Positions 36,331 through 47,494 are shown, counted from the stretch's first letter. The stretch is DNA of 64,000 bases from a gamma proteobacterium HdN1 (GCA_000198515.1 FP929140.1:594527-658526), one strand, 5' to 3'. Notes: a model not told the origin generated them from the letters alone. Numbers and translations: made by a program.

Positions 36331-37197
36331 TTATTCAATGTTCTGAACCTGTTCCCGCATCTGCTCAATCAGCACCTTTAGCTCCACGGCAATTTGCGTT
36401 GTGCTCACATGTACGGATTTTGAGCCCAAGGTATTCGCTTCGCGATTGAGTTCTTGCATCAGAAAATCCAAACGCCGTCCCTGTGCGCCGCCTTCCGCCA
36501 GAATGCGGCGAACTTCGTCAGCGTGGGTGGAAAGGCGGTCGAGTTCTTCCTCAACGTCGGACTTGTGGGCTAACATCACCATCTCTTGTTCCACTCGCTC
36601 TGCGTCGAGATTTGCGAGAAACTCCTGCAAACGTAGCTGGAGCCGCTCACGCTGTGCCTGAAGAATCCCCGGAATCGCTTCTCGCACCACTGCAACATGG
36701 CCGCAAATTGCATCGAGGCGCTCCTCTAGCAGCCGTCGCAGCTCGGCACCTTCGCGCTCGCGCACCTGAATAAAATCATCCAGTGCACGATCAAAGAGCT
36801 GCATCGCCAGCGCTTGCAGCCCTTTAAAATCCGCTTCAGGGGTTTCGACCACGCCTGGCCACGTGAGCAGAGTTTGTGGGCTGATGCTGGAAGAGCTACC
36901 GGTGATTTCGGCAAGTGTTTTCGCGCTCGCCAAAATTTGCTGAACCAAGGTTTCATTCAACTTAAGATCGGCGGTTTTACCTGTATCCCCTTTGAACTTC
37001 AGCGTACATTCAACTTTCCCGCGAGAAAGCCGTTGCCGGAGCCGATCCCGCACAGGCATTTCCAAATCACGAAAATGATCAGGCAAGCGCGGAATCACTT
37101 CCAAAAAGCGCTGGTTCACCGAGCGAATCTCCCAGCTCAATGTGCCGTTTTCGGTGCTCAGCTCTTTGCGGCTGAAGGCGGTCATACTGCGTATCAT
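36331..37197 (-). CDS. yicC: YicC-family endoribonuclease
   Basis: The 288-residue cytoplasmic protein has the typical start MIRSMTAFSRKE, the N-terminal YicC domain (WEIRSVNQRFLEVIPRLPD) and the C-terminal DUF1732 domain (GRRLDFLMQELNREANTLGS). Family members cleave RNA in a metal-dependent way and affect stress RNA levels. It is divergent from rph, the usual arrangement in gammaproteobacteria. Length is normal. Confidence 0.95.
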   Translation of the reverse strand: MIRSMTAFSRKELSTENGTLSWEIRSVNQRFLEVIPRLPDHFRDLEMPVRDRLRQRLSRGKVECTLKFKGDTGKTADLKLNETLVQQILASAKTLAEITGSSSSISPQTLLTWPGVVETPEADFKGLQALAMQLFDRALDDFIQVREREGAELRRLLEERLDAICGHVAVVREAIPGILQAQRERLQLRLQEFLANLDAERVEQEMVMLAHKSDVEEELDRLSTHADEVRRILAEGGAQGRRLDFLMQELNREANTLGSKSVHVSTTQIAVELKVLIEQMREQVQNIE

Positions 37198-37385
37198 GCG
37201 AATTCCTTGTTAGCGGCGATCGGTGCTCAGCTACTCTGCCTAGCTTACCCATTGTAAGCTAGGCAGAGTACCCAAAGCACGCCAAAGCACGCATTGTTGG
37301 CCGGATTCGCTTATACTGCCAGCCCCCTGCGCCGATTCGCAAAATCGGCTCTCAATCCACACCCAAGCTGAAGAAGAAGCCCCCC

Positions 37386-38102
37386 ATGCGCCCGAGCGGA
37401 AGAAAACCCGAAGAGTTACGCAAGATCAATATCACCCGCGATTACACCTGCCATGCAGAAGGTTCCGTGCTGGTGGAGTTTGGTAACACCAAAGTGATCT
37501 GTACCGCAAGCGCTACCGAAGGCGTGCCGCGCTTTCTGAAAGGTACTGGGCGTGGCTGGGTCACCGCAGAATACGGCATGCTGCCACGCTCCACTCACGA
37601 TCGCATGGATCGTGAAGCTTCCCGCGGAAAGCAGGGCGGCCGCACGCTCGAAATTCAGCGCCTGATTGCACGCTCCTTGCGCGCTGCAGTAGACCTCAAG
37701 CTGCTGGGTGAGAACACCATCTACGTGGATTGTGACGTGATTCAGGCCGATGGCGGCACGCGCACGGCGTCCATTACCGGCGGATGCGTCGCGCTGGTGG
37801 ATGCGCTCTCCTTCCTTCTCAAGAAAGGCACCATCAAGCAAGACCCGCTGCAACGCCTGATCGCATCGGTTTCCGTCGGAATATACAAAGGCGTGCCGGT
37901 GTTGGATCTTGATTATCCTGAAGATTCCAAGGCCGAAACCGATATGAACGTCGTGATGACCCAGCACGGCGGCTTGGTAGAAGTGCAAGGCACAGCAGAA
38001 GCAGAGCCCTTCACCCGCGAGCAAATGAACGCCATGATGGAGCTCGCCGAGAAGGGGATTGGCGAGCTGTTTTTGCTTCAGCAAAAAGCGCTTAATTGGT
38101 AG
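37386..38102 (+). CDS. rph: Ribonuclease PH
   Basis: The 238-residue phosphorolytic exonuclease trims tRNA 3' ends. [45 protein letters not shown] and the catalytic-region [19 protein letters not shown] are intact. Unlike the truncated allele of E. coli K-12, the C-terminal helix ([20 protein letters not shown]) is complete. It is transcribed away from yicC. Confidence 0.97.
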   Translation: MRPSGRKPEELRKINITRDYTCHAEGSVLVEFGNTKVICTASATEGVPRFLKGTGRGWVTAEYGMLPRSTHDRMDREASRGKQGGRTLEIQRLIARSLRAAVDLKLLGENTIYVDCDVIQADGGTRTASITGGCVALVDALSFLLKKGTIKQDPLQRLIASVSVGIYKGVPVLDLDYPEDSKAETDMNVVMTQHGGLVEVQGTAEAEPFTREQMNAMMELAEKGIGELFLLQQKALNW

Positions 38103-38114
38103 AGGGTTTTGGCG

Positions 38115-38161
38115 GGATGCCAGCGAATCGCGCGCTCAGGCGTGAGATTTCATTGGCATCC
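38115..38161. repeat. Inverted repeat downstream of rph
   Basis: GGATGCCA (38115-38122) and TGGCATCC (38154-38161) are exact complements 31 bases apart, just after the rph stop. This may form a weak stem; no T-run follows. Confidence 0.4.
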
Positions 38162-38216
38162 AAGTGAAGCCGTCGTTTCTAAGCGAAGCAATCGTTTCCA
38201 AGCGAAGCAACCGTTT
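38160..38216 (+). repeat. Three 19-bp tandem repeats between rph and the exonuclease gene
   Basis: Units start at 38160, 38179 and 38198 with consensus CCAAGCGAAGCAAYCGTTT. A partial fourth (TTGAGCGAAAATCC) follows. They lie between two convergent genes. Confidence 0.8.
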
Positions 38217-38235
38217 TTGAGCGAAAATCCAATGC

Positions 38236-39069
38236 TTAGCCGAGCGTAATGTCGTAGCTCATCAATAAGGGTGCGTGGTCTGAAAACCGCTCGTCCTTAT
38301 AAATTTCCGTACTTGAAATCGTGTCACGCAACTCGGGTGATACGATTTGGTAATCAATCCGCCACCCCACGTTTTTCGCCCACGCCTGCCCACGGTTCGA
38401 CCACCAAGTATATTGATCCGCCTCGGAATTGACGGCGCGAAACGCATCGACCCAGCCTTGTTCGTCAAATACCCGATCCAGCCATGCGCGTTCTTCTGGC
38501 AAGAAGCCGGAGTTCTTCTGATTGCTGCGCCAATTTTTGATGTCGATGTTTTTATGTGCGATATTCCAGTCACCACACAGAATATAACGCCGTCCATCTT
38601 CCCGCCACGCCTTCATCATCGGCAAGAAGGTGTCTAGAAAGCGATATTTTTTCTCCTGCGCCTCATCGCTCGCAGAGCCTGAAGGCAGATACAGCGATGC
38701 TACGCTCAGATCGCCGAAATCCACTTGCAGGTAACGCCCTTCATCATCTGCGATTGGAAATCCCAATCCGCGAACTACCCGATCAGGCTCGCGCTTGCAG
38801 TAAACGGCAACACCGCTATAGCCCTTTTTCTGCGCGTCGAAAAAATAGCTGTGGTAGCCCGGAATATCGGTAATGAATACATCCAGTTGATGAAGCTGCG
38901 CCTTGGTTTCCTGAATGCAAACCACGTCGGGCTGGCGTTTCTGTATCCACTCAAGAAAGCCTTTGCTCGCCGCAGAGCGAATTCCGTTGGTGTTGGCGCT
39001 TACGATCAGCAGCGGTGCATGTTTTGAGTCAGGTTGATTTTTTGATTCAGTAGTGGAAGATGCCGTCAT
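38236..39069 (-). CDS. Exonuclease III-family enzyme in the crc position
   Basis: The 277-residue protein is an ExoIII/AP-endonuclease-family phosphodiesterase. Catalytic residues are present: SANTNGIRSA (Asn), CIQETKA (Glu, about residue 53), GDWNIAH (Asp and Asn, about residue 170) and FSDHAPLL (Asp-His, about residue 268). Overall wording (GLGFPIADDEGRYLQVDFG, LYLPSG, KNWR) is close to the Pseudomonas Crc protein, which sits beside pyrE but has lost these residues. The product should therefore act in DNA base-excision repair, though a regulatory role is possible. It is divergent from pyrE. The first ~20 residues are a disordered Ser/Thr tail. Confidence 0.9.
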   Translation of the reverse strand: MTASSTTESKNQPDSKHAPLLIVSANTNGIRSAASKGFLEWIQKRQPDVVCIQETKAQLHQLDVFITDIPGYHSYFFDAQKKGYSGVAVYCKREPDRVVRGLGFPIADDEGRYLQVDFGDLSVASLYLPSGSASDEAQEKKYRFLDTFLPMMKAWREDGRRYILCGDWNIAHKNIDIKNWRSNQKNSGFLPEERAWLDRVFDEQGWVDAFRAVNSEADQYTWWSNRGQAWAKNVGWRIDYQIVSPELRDTISSTEIYKDERFSDHAPLLMSYDITLG

Positions 39070-39242
39070 GAAGAACCTTTTATTCTCGCCGTTGCGGTCA
39101 GCGCTTACCGTTATCTGCGGTTGCGAAACTCGAAAAACGAGCGTGTTTCGCTCGGAAAAAAGGTATCATACACGATCTTAGCGTGGCGTCTTCGCTCATC
39201 GGCGTGGCGCAAGCTCCCAGTGCATTAACACGAGGTTATTCC

Positions 39243-39905
39243 GTGGAAGCGTATCAGCGTGCTTTTATCGAAGCAGCTCTTGCCCGCCAAGTGCTGAAAT
39301 TTGGTGCATTTACCCTGAAATCTGGGCGCCAGAGTCCATACTTCTTTAATGCAGGGCTTTTCAATACGGGGCTTGCCCTTGCCGAATTAGGCCGGTTCTA
39401 CGCAGATGCAATCGTCCACAGTAAAGTGGAATTCGATCTGCTGTTCGGGCCTGCATACAAAGGAATTCCCATTGCTTCAGCAACGGTTGTCGCATTGGCC
39501 GATCAGCACCATCGTGACGTGCCTTGGTGCTTTAATCGTAAAGAAGCAAAAGATCACGGTGAAGGCGGATCGCTGGTAGGCGCGCCATTGCAGGGCAGGG
39601 TGCTGATTATTGACGATGTCATTACTGCCGGAACCGCGATTCGAGAAGTGATGTCCATTATCCAGCAGTCCCAAGCGACGTTGGGCGGAGTAGTGGTAGC
39701 GTTGGATCGCCAAGAACGCGGGCGCGGTGATTTGTCGGCGATTCAAGAAGTAGAGCGAGATTTTGGCGTGAAAGTCACCAGTATCATCCAGCTTGAGCAT
39801 CTGATTGAGTATTTGGCGGAGCAGGCCGGTGAAGTCCCCCACTTCCCCGAGCACTTGGCCGCCATCAAAAAGTACCGTGACCAATATGGAATTCACCATG
39901 TGTGA
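39243..39905 (+). CDS. pyrE: Orotate phosphoribosyltransferase
   Basis: The 220-residue enzyme joins orotate to PRPP to make orotidine monophosphate in pyrimidine synthesis. The GTG at 39243 is chosen because the protein then starts [13 protein letters not shown], as in the family, and GAGG lies eight bases upstream. [13 protein letters not shown], the PRPP loop [13 protein letters not shown] and the flexible loop [11 protein letters not shown] are intact. The last 8 bases overlap the next gene. Confidence 0.95.
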   Translation: MEAYQRAFIEAALARQVLKFGAFTLKSGRQSPYFFNAGLFNTGLALAELGRFYADAIVHSKVEFDLLFGPAYKGIPIASATVVALADQHHRDVPWCFNRKEAKDHGEGGSLVGAPLQGRVLIIDDVITAGTAIREVMSIIQQSQATLGGVVVALDRQERGRGDLSAIQEVERDFGVKVTSIIQLEHLIEYLAEQAGEVPHFPEHLAAIKKYRDQYGIHHV

Positions 39906-40626
39906 CCGTAGTTTGAGCGACAGCGATTCGAACCGCCGTAGCATTGGTTGCGGCGCTTTGGTCGGTATTGGCGCTTTGGTTTTGTCGCTTACCGTGCCAG
40001 CACTCGCTGCAGGCCCCGCAACAGGCAAAAAGCTTTACCGCTACACGAACGATAAGGGCGTGGTCGTGTTGGGTTTTTCCATTCCGCCCGACCAAGTGTA
40101 TCGTGGGTATAGTGTCCTCAGCCCCAACGGAACCGTGTTGGAAGTTGTGCAGCCGTCGATGTCGCCCAAGGAGCGGGAAGAATATCAGCGGCGCGCCCCA
40201 GAACGTCTGAAGGAAGAAGAAGCGCGCAAGAAACAGGAAGATGCCGATCGCCAGTTGATTGCCGTGTTTGCGACCGCAGCAGACGTAGACCGTGCACGTG
40301 ATCGCAAACTTGAAGCAATCGACCTGCAAATCTCCGTAAGCCGCAGCAACGCATCTCGCTTGCGTACCGAGCTCAACGCATCGGAAGAGCAGGCGGCGAA
40401 CCGTGAGCGTAGTGGCCAAGCAGTCCCTGACTTTATGGTAGATAAAATAGACAGCCTGCAGCGCCAAGTCTCTCAATTGGAAGACGCAATTCGCAAGCGT
40501 AAACAGGAAAAAGAGCGCGTTCGGCAAGAGTACGCGAAAGATCGGGAGCGTTTGGAGTATCTGCTCTCACAGCCGGAATTGCTGCGTTCCCTGCAGCCAG
40601 GGGAAAAATCCGCGCAGCCACGCTAA
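39898..40626 (+). CDS. Exported DUF4124-type coiled-coil protein
   Basis: The 242-residue protein overlaps the pyrE stop; ATG 39898 or 39886 could start it. A hydrophobic signal ([20 protein letters not shown], cut after ALAAG) is followed by a DUF4124-like beta segment ([20 protein letters not shown], about residues 46-65). The remaining ~160 residues are a charged coiled coil with many Glu, Arg and Gln. Proteins with this plan are frequent in pseudomonads, are periplasmic and have no known function. No enzyme motif is seen. Confidence 0.82.
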   Translation: MCDRSLSDSDSNRRSIGCGALVGIGALVLSLTVPALAAGPATGKKLYRYTNDKGVVVLGFSIPPDQVYRGYSVLSPNGTVLEVVQPSMSPKEREEYQRRAPERLKEEEARKKQEDADRQLIAVFATAADVDRARDRKLEAIDLQISVSRSNASRLRTELNASEEQAANRERSGQAVPDFMVDKIDSLQRQVSQLEDAIRKRKQEKERVRQEYAKDRERLEYLLSQPELLRSLQPGEKSAQPR

Positions 40627-40662
40627 GCCGCCACGCTAATATAGTCGAGATGGCCCAAGGGC

Positions 40663-41328
40663 CTACACCGGTGCCAGCGCTTCTTTGCTGATCGCCTCAA
40701 CAAAAACCTGCTGCATCGTTAGCCGCCAGTGGCTCTCCCAGTACTCCGTGGGAAGCCGCTTGAAGCCAGAGCGTACGAACTGGCTGATCTTGCCTTCCAG
40801 CTGCGCCAGCATCAGATTGGCCGCGTCTGCTACGGGGATGCGGGTGCGAAGCCGCTCTTGTAGCTCCACTTTTCGTAGCGTAGCGCGAATCTGAGTTTCC
40901 AGCCGATCAAAAAGTTGAACGACTTGCTGATGCAGCCGCTCATTCTCACCCGTAATGGCGTCGCCCGTCAGAATTCGCGTAACCCCCGGATTACGCTCGC
41001 AAAAAACCAAGGTCATCAGGAGGATTTGCTGGCATTGTGAAACCGGAGAGCTTTCGCTTTGCTCAATCGCTGCAATGCGACTGAACAAACTTTCTTCAAT
41101 GAAACCAATCAAACCCTCAAACATGCGGGCCTTGCTGGGAAAGTGCCGGTACAAAGCCGCTTCGGAAACGCCCACCTCGCGAGCGAGTGCAGCCGTGGTG
41201 ATTCGGCCACCGGGCACGGCCTCTAGCATATCGGCGAGCGCCTGCAGAATTTGCGCTTTTCGAGATCCACGCCCGCTTTGCGGCGGAGCAGAAGGCATCA
41301 ATGTGTCCTTGCTTGTCAGGTCAGGCAT
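40663..41328 (-). CDS. slmA: Nucleoid occlusion factor SlmA
   Basis: The 221-residue TetR-fold protein binds specific chromosomal sites and blocks FtsZ assembly over the nucleoid. The start at 41328 has GGAGAGAGC upstream. The HTH reads ITTAALAREVGVSEAALYRHFPSK, split here at about residues 43-66, followed by ARMFEGLIGFIEES, both typical of SlmA. Position between pyrE and argB matches conserved synteny. Confidence 0.95.
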   Translation of the reverse strand: MPDLTSKDTLMPSAPPQSGRGSRKAQILQALADMLEAVPGGRITTAALAREVGVSEAALYRHFPSKARMFEGLIGFIEESLFSRIAAIEQSESSPVSQCQQILLMTLVFCERNPGVTRILTGDAITGENERLHQQVVQLFDRLETQIRATLRKVELQERLRTRIPVADAANLMLAQLEGKISQFVRSGFKRLPTEYWESHWRLTMQQVFVEAISKEALAPV

Positions 41329-41434
41329 GCTCTCTCCATTTCGAATGCAATGATTGGCGGCTACTCTCTGGTGTTTGAAAAACTGCATCTAAGCAAATTT
41401 GATTCTTTTGGGGTGCATGCAATTCGTGGATCGT

Positions 41435-42394
<960 letters not shown>

Positions 42395-45097
42395 TCAAAA
42401 AGAGACGGCCAAATTCGGTTCGACGAGCTGTAGCTGAGCGCGAAAGATCTGCATGATACGTTGCAGTGCAGCGTCGTCATGCCCCTCAAAACGTGCGATC
42501 AGGCAAGGGGTTGTGTTCGATGCGCGGATCAGTCCCCAACCGTCGGGATAGTCTACCCTGATCCCATCCACCTTCACCATATTTCCGCCTTCAAATTCTC
42601 CACGCTCCGCGAGCGCGTCCATCACCGCAAACTTGCGAGCGTCGCTTAGCGCAATTTTGATCTCTGGCGTACTAGCGCGCACCGGAAACTCAGCGAAAAT
42701 CTCGTCGGCCTCAAAGGGCTCCATCGACAGGATTTCCAATAATCGTGCTGCCGCATAAACGCCATCGTCAAAGCCATACCAGCGGTCGTTGAAAAAGATA
42801 TGGCCCGAAAGCTCGCCCCCGACAACCGCTCCGGTTTCGCGCATCTTGGCTTTCATTAGCGAATGCCCTGTGGCGCTGAGGATTGCGCGTCCACCCATGC
42901 TGCTAACCAAATCAACTACATCGCGTGTGCATTTGACGTCATATACGACATCCGCGCCCGGATTGCGTGATAACAGGTCGCGGGCAAATAGCATTAACAG
43001 GCGATCGGGCCAAATGATCTGGCCTTGCTTGGTGACGATTCCGATGCGATCGCCATCGCCATCCAACGCAACCCCAAGATCTGCGCCTGTTTCGCGCACT
43101 TTGGCAATCAAAGCCGCTAAGTTTTCCTCAATGCTTGGGTCGGGGTGGTGATTCGGGAAGTTGCCATCCACCTCCCCAAAAAGAGTCGTCACGGTACAGC
43201 CGATGCGATCCAAAATCTCCGGCGCCACCACACCTGCGACACCGTTGCCACAATCCAGTACGATTCGCATGGGTTTGGCCAATACAACGTCGTTGGTGAT
43301 CCGGTTACGATACGCTTTCAGGATTTCGTAGCGCTCGTATGTGCCACTCATGTTTGTGGGAACACCCGCTTCGATGTGTTTGCGAAGCTCTTGGATTTGG
43401 CTGCCCGCAAGCGCAACACCCGCGATTACAACCTTAAAGCCGTTATACTCAGGTGGATTGTGACTGCCGGTGACGACTACGCCCGATTGCGTATCAAGCG
43501 TCTGGGTGGCGTAGTACAAAACCGGTGTCGGCACCATTCCGATGTCCACCACACGCAGCCCAGCCCCAATCAAGCCCTCAATTAAACCTTGCGTGAGTGC
43601 TTCGCTAGAAAGCCGACCGTCTCGCGCGACCACGATTTTGGACTGCCCTGCAAGCTTCGCCATTGCTCCGATGGCCCCGCCAATGGCGCACGCAACCGCC
43701 GGAGTTAGCTCTTGATTGACCACTCCGCGAATATCGTACGCACGGAAGATTTCCGGTGCGATGGGCCCAATATCCGCTGCTGGCATGCTCGGCGTGCTGA
43801 AGGGTTCATCTGAGAGTTCAAGATCGTCCAGATCCAAGGCATCGTCAGAGGGAAGTTTCGAGGTGAGAGGTGCTGATGGGTTGGCAATGGGTGTGGCGCC
43901 CAACAGGTCTTGATCGTCCTCATGCAGATGAATGTCTAACGGATCGTCGTCTGCGGCAAAGCTTGCAGTCGCGCCTGCTGCTGATGTGGAGGCGGCGGGT
44001 GCCGCATGGCGGCGCAACTGCGCGTCGTATTCATAAAACAGGCGATCGACGCGCTGTGCCAGCGATTCAAACAGAGGAATCGAGTAGCGTGGGTTGGACT
44101 TGCTGCGGCTCAGGATTGCTTGAAGCTGTCCAGAGAACAGTGTTGCATTGTTGCGCAGTTGTCGGTTTACCAAAAATAGGCTAACCCCACCAAGAGCCGC
44201 GACCAATAGCGCCGCAATGCCGAAACCAATCAATACGGACTGCCCGATCGAATCTAACAAACCACCATGAGCTGCAGGCCACGCCTGAATCCCCCAATGC
44301 GATACCCCCCAATTGAGCTGAATGGGAGCCCCTGTTTTTGCTTGCGTATCGCCGCTGGCAACCAAAGCAAGAGGAGGTGAACCGGGAAACGTTTGCTGCC
44401 ATTCAAAAAAGCCAATATTTTCTGGAAGCGCCGTTAACTGCTTGCGAATTGGAGCGAAATCAAACGCGGCATAGATCGTACCAACCACTTGCCCATCGTT
44501 GCTAACTGGAACGGCCAAGCTGATATACAACTGCTCTTTGTCACGGTGAATCTCAGGTGCAGGCGCCTTTCCAGACTCCGCCGCTTTCATCATTTCGAGC
44601 TGGGCAAAACTGATCGGCGGCGTGGTCTTACGGTCTTTGCGGCCCTCGCGTAGTGGCGTAATCCGAACCACGGTCGCAGTGCCGAGTGCAGCGCGATAAT
44701 TTTCTTCCAGTGCTTCTTGTGCTTCGGGCGTACTTCCCTGAATCGCCTGCACGGTTTGTTGCTCTCGCGCCAGAACGTTCAGGTTTTGCTGGAGCGCGTC
44801 CATTTGGTGAACCACCGCTTGAACTAGTTGCTGGCCATCAGCATTCACCATTTTGGTCATCGCGGAAGCACTAAGATTGGCCGTGAGCTGCAGGTAAAGT
44901 AGGGCGCCAACGATGCCTACCGCAACCGCGCTGCCCGCAATGGCTGGAAGAAACCCCACCGCCAAGCCACCCAAACTATTTCCCTCGCGTTTGGGTTTGC
45001 TTTTTTCAGCACTGGGTGCATCGGTTTGAGAAGACGGTAGCTTGTCGTTCTGCTCATTCTCTGCAGGGCCTTTGCCTTTTTTGCCGAATTGAAACAT
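42395..45097 (-). CDS. algC: Membrane-anchored phosphomannomutase/phosphoglucomutase
   Basis: The 900-residue protein is the long form of AlgC. The first ~440 residues hold two TM segments (about 48-70 and 285-307) flanking a periplasmic sensor-like domain (TTPPISFAQLEMMKAAE, LPENIGFFEWQQTFPG) and a disordered linker. The C-terminal ~460 residues are the mutase: FRAYDIRG, the phosphoserine loop TGSHNPPEYNG (about 542), the metal loop DGDGDRIG (about 677), the sugar loop GELSGHIFF and the phosphate-binding RASNTTPCL. It makes mannose-1-P or glucose-1-P for polysaccharide and LPS. The anchor suggests control by an envelope signal. Confidence 0.94.
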   Translation of the reverse strand: MFQFGKKGKGPAENEQNDKLPSSQTDAPSAEKSKPKREGNSLGGLAVGFLPAIAGSAVAVGIVGALLYLQLTANLSASAMTKMVNADGQQLVQAVVHQMDALQQNLNVLAREQQTVQAIQGSTPEAQEALEENYRAALGTATVVRITPLREGRKDRKTTPPISFAQLEMMKAAESGKAPAPEIHRDKEQLYISLAVPVSNDGQVVGTIYAAFDFAPIRKQLTALPENIGFFEWQQTFPGSPPLALVASGDTQAKTGAPIQLNWGVSHWGIQAWPAAHGGLLDSIGQSVLIGFGIAALLVAALGGVSLFLVNRQLRNNATLFSGQLQAILSRSKSNPRYSIPLFESLAQRVDRLFYEYDAQLRRHAAPAASTSAAGATASFAADDDPLDIHLHEDDQDLLGATPIANPSAPLTSKLPSDDALDLDDLELSDEPFSTPSMPAADIGPIAPEIFRAYDIRGVVNQELTPAVACAIGGAIGAMAKLAGQSKIVVARDGRLSSEALTQGLIEGLIGAGLRVVDIGMVPTPVLYYATQTLDTQSGVVVTGSHNPPEYNGFKVVIAGVALAGSQIQELRKHIEAGVPTNMSGTYERYEILKAYRNRITNDVVLAKPMRIVLDCGNGVAGVVAPEILDRIGCTVTTLFGEVDGNFPNHHPDPSIEENLAALIAKVRETGADLGVALDGDGDRIGIVTKQGQIIWPDRLLMLFARDLLSRNPGADVVYDVKCTRDVVDLVSSMGGRAILSATGHSLMKAKMRETGAVVGGELSGHIFFNDRWYGFDDGVYAAARLLEILSMEPFEADEIFAEFPVRASTPEIKIALSDARKFAVMDALAERGEFEGGNMVKVDGIRVDYPDGWGLIRASNTTPCLIARFEGHDDAALQRIMQIFRAQLQLVEPNLAVSF

Positions 45098-45170
45098 GGG
45101 GGCCGTAATCCTGTTGAAAACGTTGGTTCGCGTATTGATAGATTAGCAAGGCAAAGAAAATAACTCTAAT

Positions 45171-46475
45171 TCAGCCCTTTTGCGCTAATCGCAGGGCAAC
45201 CTCTTCGATGATTTGCAAGGCAATGGTTGGCTTGCTGGCGCGTGGAAGCACTTTTTCGCCCTCCGCCCAAACCAGAGTGACGGCGTTATCGTCGCTGTTA
45301 AAGCCAATCTCCGTTTGGCTTACATCGTTCGCAACAATCATGTCCAAGTGTTTTCGTACAAGTTTATCACGCGCATACTGCAACACATTTTGAGTTTCAG
45401 CCGCAAATCCTACGATAAAAGGGCGCTTTGCATTCTGTGTATCCCCAGCAATCGTGCCGACAATATCGGGGTTTTCGATCAGTGTGAGCGTAATCGGCGC
45501 GCCTTTCTGCTTTTTCATTTTTTGGCCTGCCGTCGTTTCGGGGCGATAATCCGCGACTGCGGCGGTTGCAATGAAAAGATCCGCGTCTTGGCAGGCGGTG
45601 CGTGCAGAATCAAACATTTCTTGCGCGCTCACAACATCAATACGGGTGACTTGATTCGGAGTGGCCAAGCTTACCGGCCCCGTGATCAGGGTAACGATCG
45701 CGCCTGATCGCGCAGCCGCATCTGCCAAGGCAAACCCCATCTTTCCTGAGCTGTAATTACTGATAAAGCGAACTGGGTCAATCGCTTCTCGTGTTGGGCC
45801 TGCCGTAATTACGACGCGTTGATCGCGTAAAATTTGCGGTAGCGGCGAGGGGAGCTGCAAAGGGCTCGCGTTCAAGCTCGCTGTGTAATCGGTAAAGGTC
45901 TCTGCCCGTAACCGCTGATCCGGCAAAACCCCCTGAAAATGTTGGCGAACTGCGAGCAATAGCTGTTCGGGTTCCAGCATTCGGCCTGCGCCAACGTCAC
46001 CGCAGGCTTGCGCACCGCTGGCAGGCCCCCAAACGTACACTCCACGCTGCAATAGCGTTTGGCAGTTGGCAACGGTGGCGGGTGCCGACCACATCGCTTG
46101 GTTCATTGCGGGCGCAACTGCAATCGGGCAACGGGCTGCAACACAGAGAGTTGCTAACAGGTCGTTGGCATGGCCATGAGCGAGCCGCGCCATGAAATCT
46201 GCGCTGGCGGGCGCAACCAGAATCAAATCTGCCCAACGCGCCAGCTCGATGTGGCCCATAGCAGCTTCCGCTGCGGGATCTAGCAGGCTTGTGTGCACTG
46301 GGTGGCCGGAAACAGCCTGTAGGGTGAGTGTGGTAATAAAGGATTGTGCGGCTTCCGTCATAACGATCTGTACTTCCGCGCCGTGATCGCGCAGACGGCG
46401 CACAAGTTCTGGCACCTTATAGGCAGCGATACCGCCGGTGATGCCAATTAAAATTTTTCGCTGTGAAAGACTCAT
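45171..46475 (-). CDS. coaBC: Bifunctional phosphopantothenoylcysteine decarboxylase/synthetase
   Basis: The 434-residue fusion does two steps of coenzyme A synthesis. The N-terminal CoaC half has GITGGIAAYK, the PAMNQAMW substrate motif and ACGDVGAGRM with the active-site Cys. The CoaB half starts near residue 220 (VVITAGPTREAIDPVRFISN, then YSSGKMG). It is 73 bp upstream of algC on the same strand, with no dut gene between them. Confidence 0.96.
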   Translation of the reverse strand: MSLSQRKILIGITGGIAAYKVPELVRRLRDHGAEVQIVMTEAAQSFITTLTLQAVSGHPVHTSLLDPAAEAAMGHIELARWADLILVAPASADFMARLAHGHANDLLATLCVAARCPIAVAPAMNQAMWSAPATVANCQTLLQRGVYVWGPASGAQACGDVGAGRMLEPEQLLLAVRQHFQGVLPDQRLRAETFTDYTASLNASPLQLPSPLPQILRDQRVVITAGPTREAIDPVRFISNYSSGKMGFALADAAARSGAIVTLITGPVSLATPNQVTRIDVVSAQEMFDSARTACQDADLFIATAAVADYRPETTAGQKMKKQKGAPITLTLIENPDIVGTIAGDTQNAKRPFIVGFAAETQNVLQYARDKLVRKHLDMIVANDVSQTEIGFNSDDNAVTLVWAEGEKVLPRASKPTIALQIIEEVALRLAQKG

Positions 46476-46626
46476 TGCAATGCCTCAAGGTCGTTCGTGC
46501 GCAAATGCAGGTTTACTGATTCTAGGGTGCTGCCTTCGGTTTGAACAGAGCTGTATTCTGGTTCTGCCTTGCTTGATCTTACGGTGCGTGTGTCTCTGAA
46601 CGAGCGCATTGTATAAGGAACACACC

Positions 46627-47301
46627 ATGAGCCTGCGAGAATTTCCGGCGGATGAGCGGCCCCGAGAGAAGATGTTAGAAAAAGGCGCGTCGGCGCTCTC
46701 AGATGCCGAGCTGCTCGCGATTTTTTTTCGCACGGGTATTGTCGGAATGAACGCCATAGAGCTGGGGCGCGAGGTGCTGCGTCATTTTGGCGGTTTGCGC
46801 CCAATGCTGGATGCGAGCGCCGAGGAGTTTACCGATATCAAAGGGATCGGCGCCGCCAAGTTCGTGCAGCTGCAAGCGGCGCTAGAACTGGGTAAGCGCT
46901 ATTTAGAACAGAGTTTGATACGCGATGAAGCCTTCACCTCTCCAGAGCGGGTAGGGCGCTACCTGCAAGCACAACTCCGGAGCCATCAGCGAGAGGTGTT
47001 TGCGGCGCTATTCCTTGACTCCCAGCACCGCTTGATCCAGTATCGCGAACTTTTCTACGGCACGCTGGATAGCGCTGCGGTTTATCCGCGTGAGGTTGTA
47101 AAAGAGGCGCTACGCTGCAATGCGGGGGCGTTGATCTTCGCTCACAACCATCCTTCTGGGGTCGCAGAGCCTAGCCAAGCAGATCGCAGTATCACATTAA
47201 GGCTGCGCGACGCGCTTTCGCTCGTGGACATACGCGTGCTGGATCACCTTGTAGTGGGTGATTGCGAGGTCGTGTCGCTTGCGGCGCGGGGCATGTTATG
47301 A
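46627..47301 (+). CDS. radC: RadC-family JAB-domain protein
   Basis: The 224-residue protein starts at 46627 (AAGGAACAC upstream). After an N-terminal helix-hairpin-helix-like part ([15 protein letters not shown]) it has the RadC MPN/JAB metal motif: E..K ([10 protein letters not shown]), HNHPSG and S..D ([11 protein letters not shown]). The biochemical role is unsettled despite the old link to repair. It is divergent from coaBC, as in E. coli. Confidence 0.96.
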   Translation: MSLREFPADERPREKMLEKGASALSDAELLAIFFRTGIVGMNAIELGREVLRHFGGLRPMLDASAEEFTDIKGIGAAKFVQLQAALELGKRYLEQSLIRDEAFTSPERVGRYLQAQLRSHQREVFAALFLDSQHRLIQYRELFYGTLDSAAVYPREVVKEALRCNAGALIFAHNHPSGVAEPSQADRSITLRLRDALSLVDIRVLDHLVVGDCEVVSLAARGML

Positions 47302-47494
47302 TCATACTTGCGCCGATAGGGTGTATTCTGGTATAAAGCAACCCCTTTCAGAACACGTCCGCCACGATATGTCCGATGCGGGGTGTTGCAGGCTTGGGTT
47401 CGCGATTGTTTGATCGCAAGCCGGCCTATCGCGAATTCCTGTTTGCTACTTTTTTAAGTCGCTATTTTGTAAATTGCTATTTTGGAGATGGAAA

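Noticed and set aside
37416..38084. Minus-strand 222-codon open frame
   Set aside because: It lies wholly within rph on the opposite strand, and rph is certain.
39865..40527. Minus-strand 220-codon frame opposite the DUF4124-type gene
   Set aside because: The plus-strand gene has a signal peptide and a coiled coil; the opposite frame has no motif and starts without a ribosome site.
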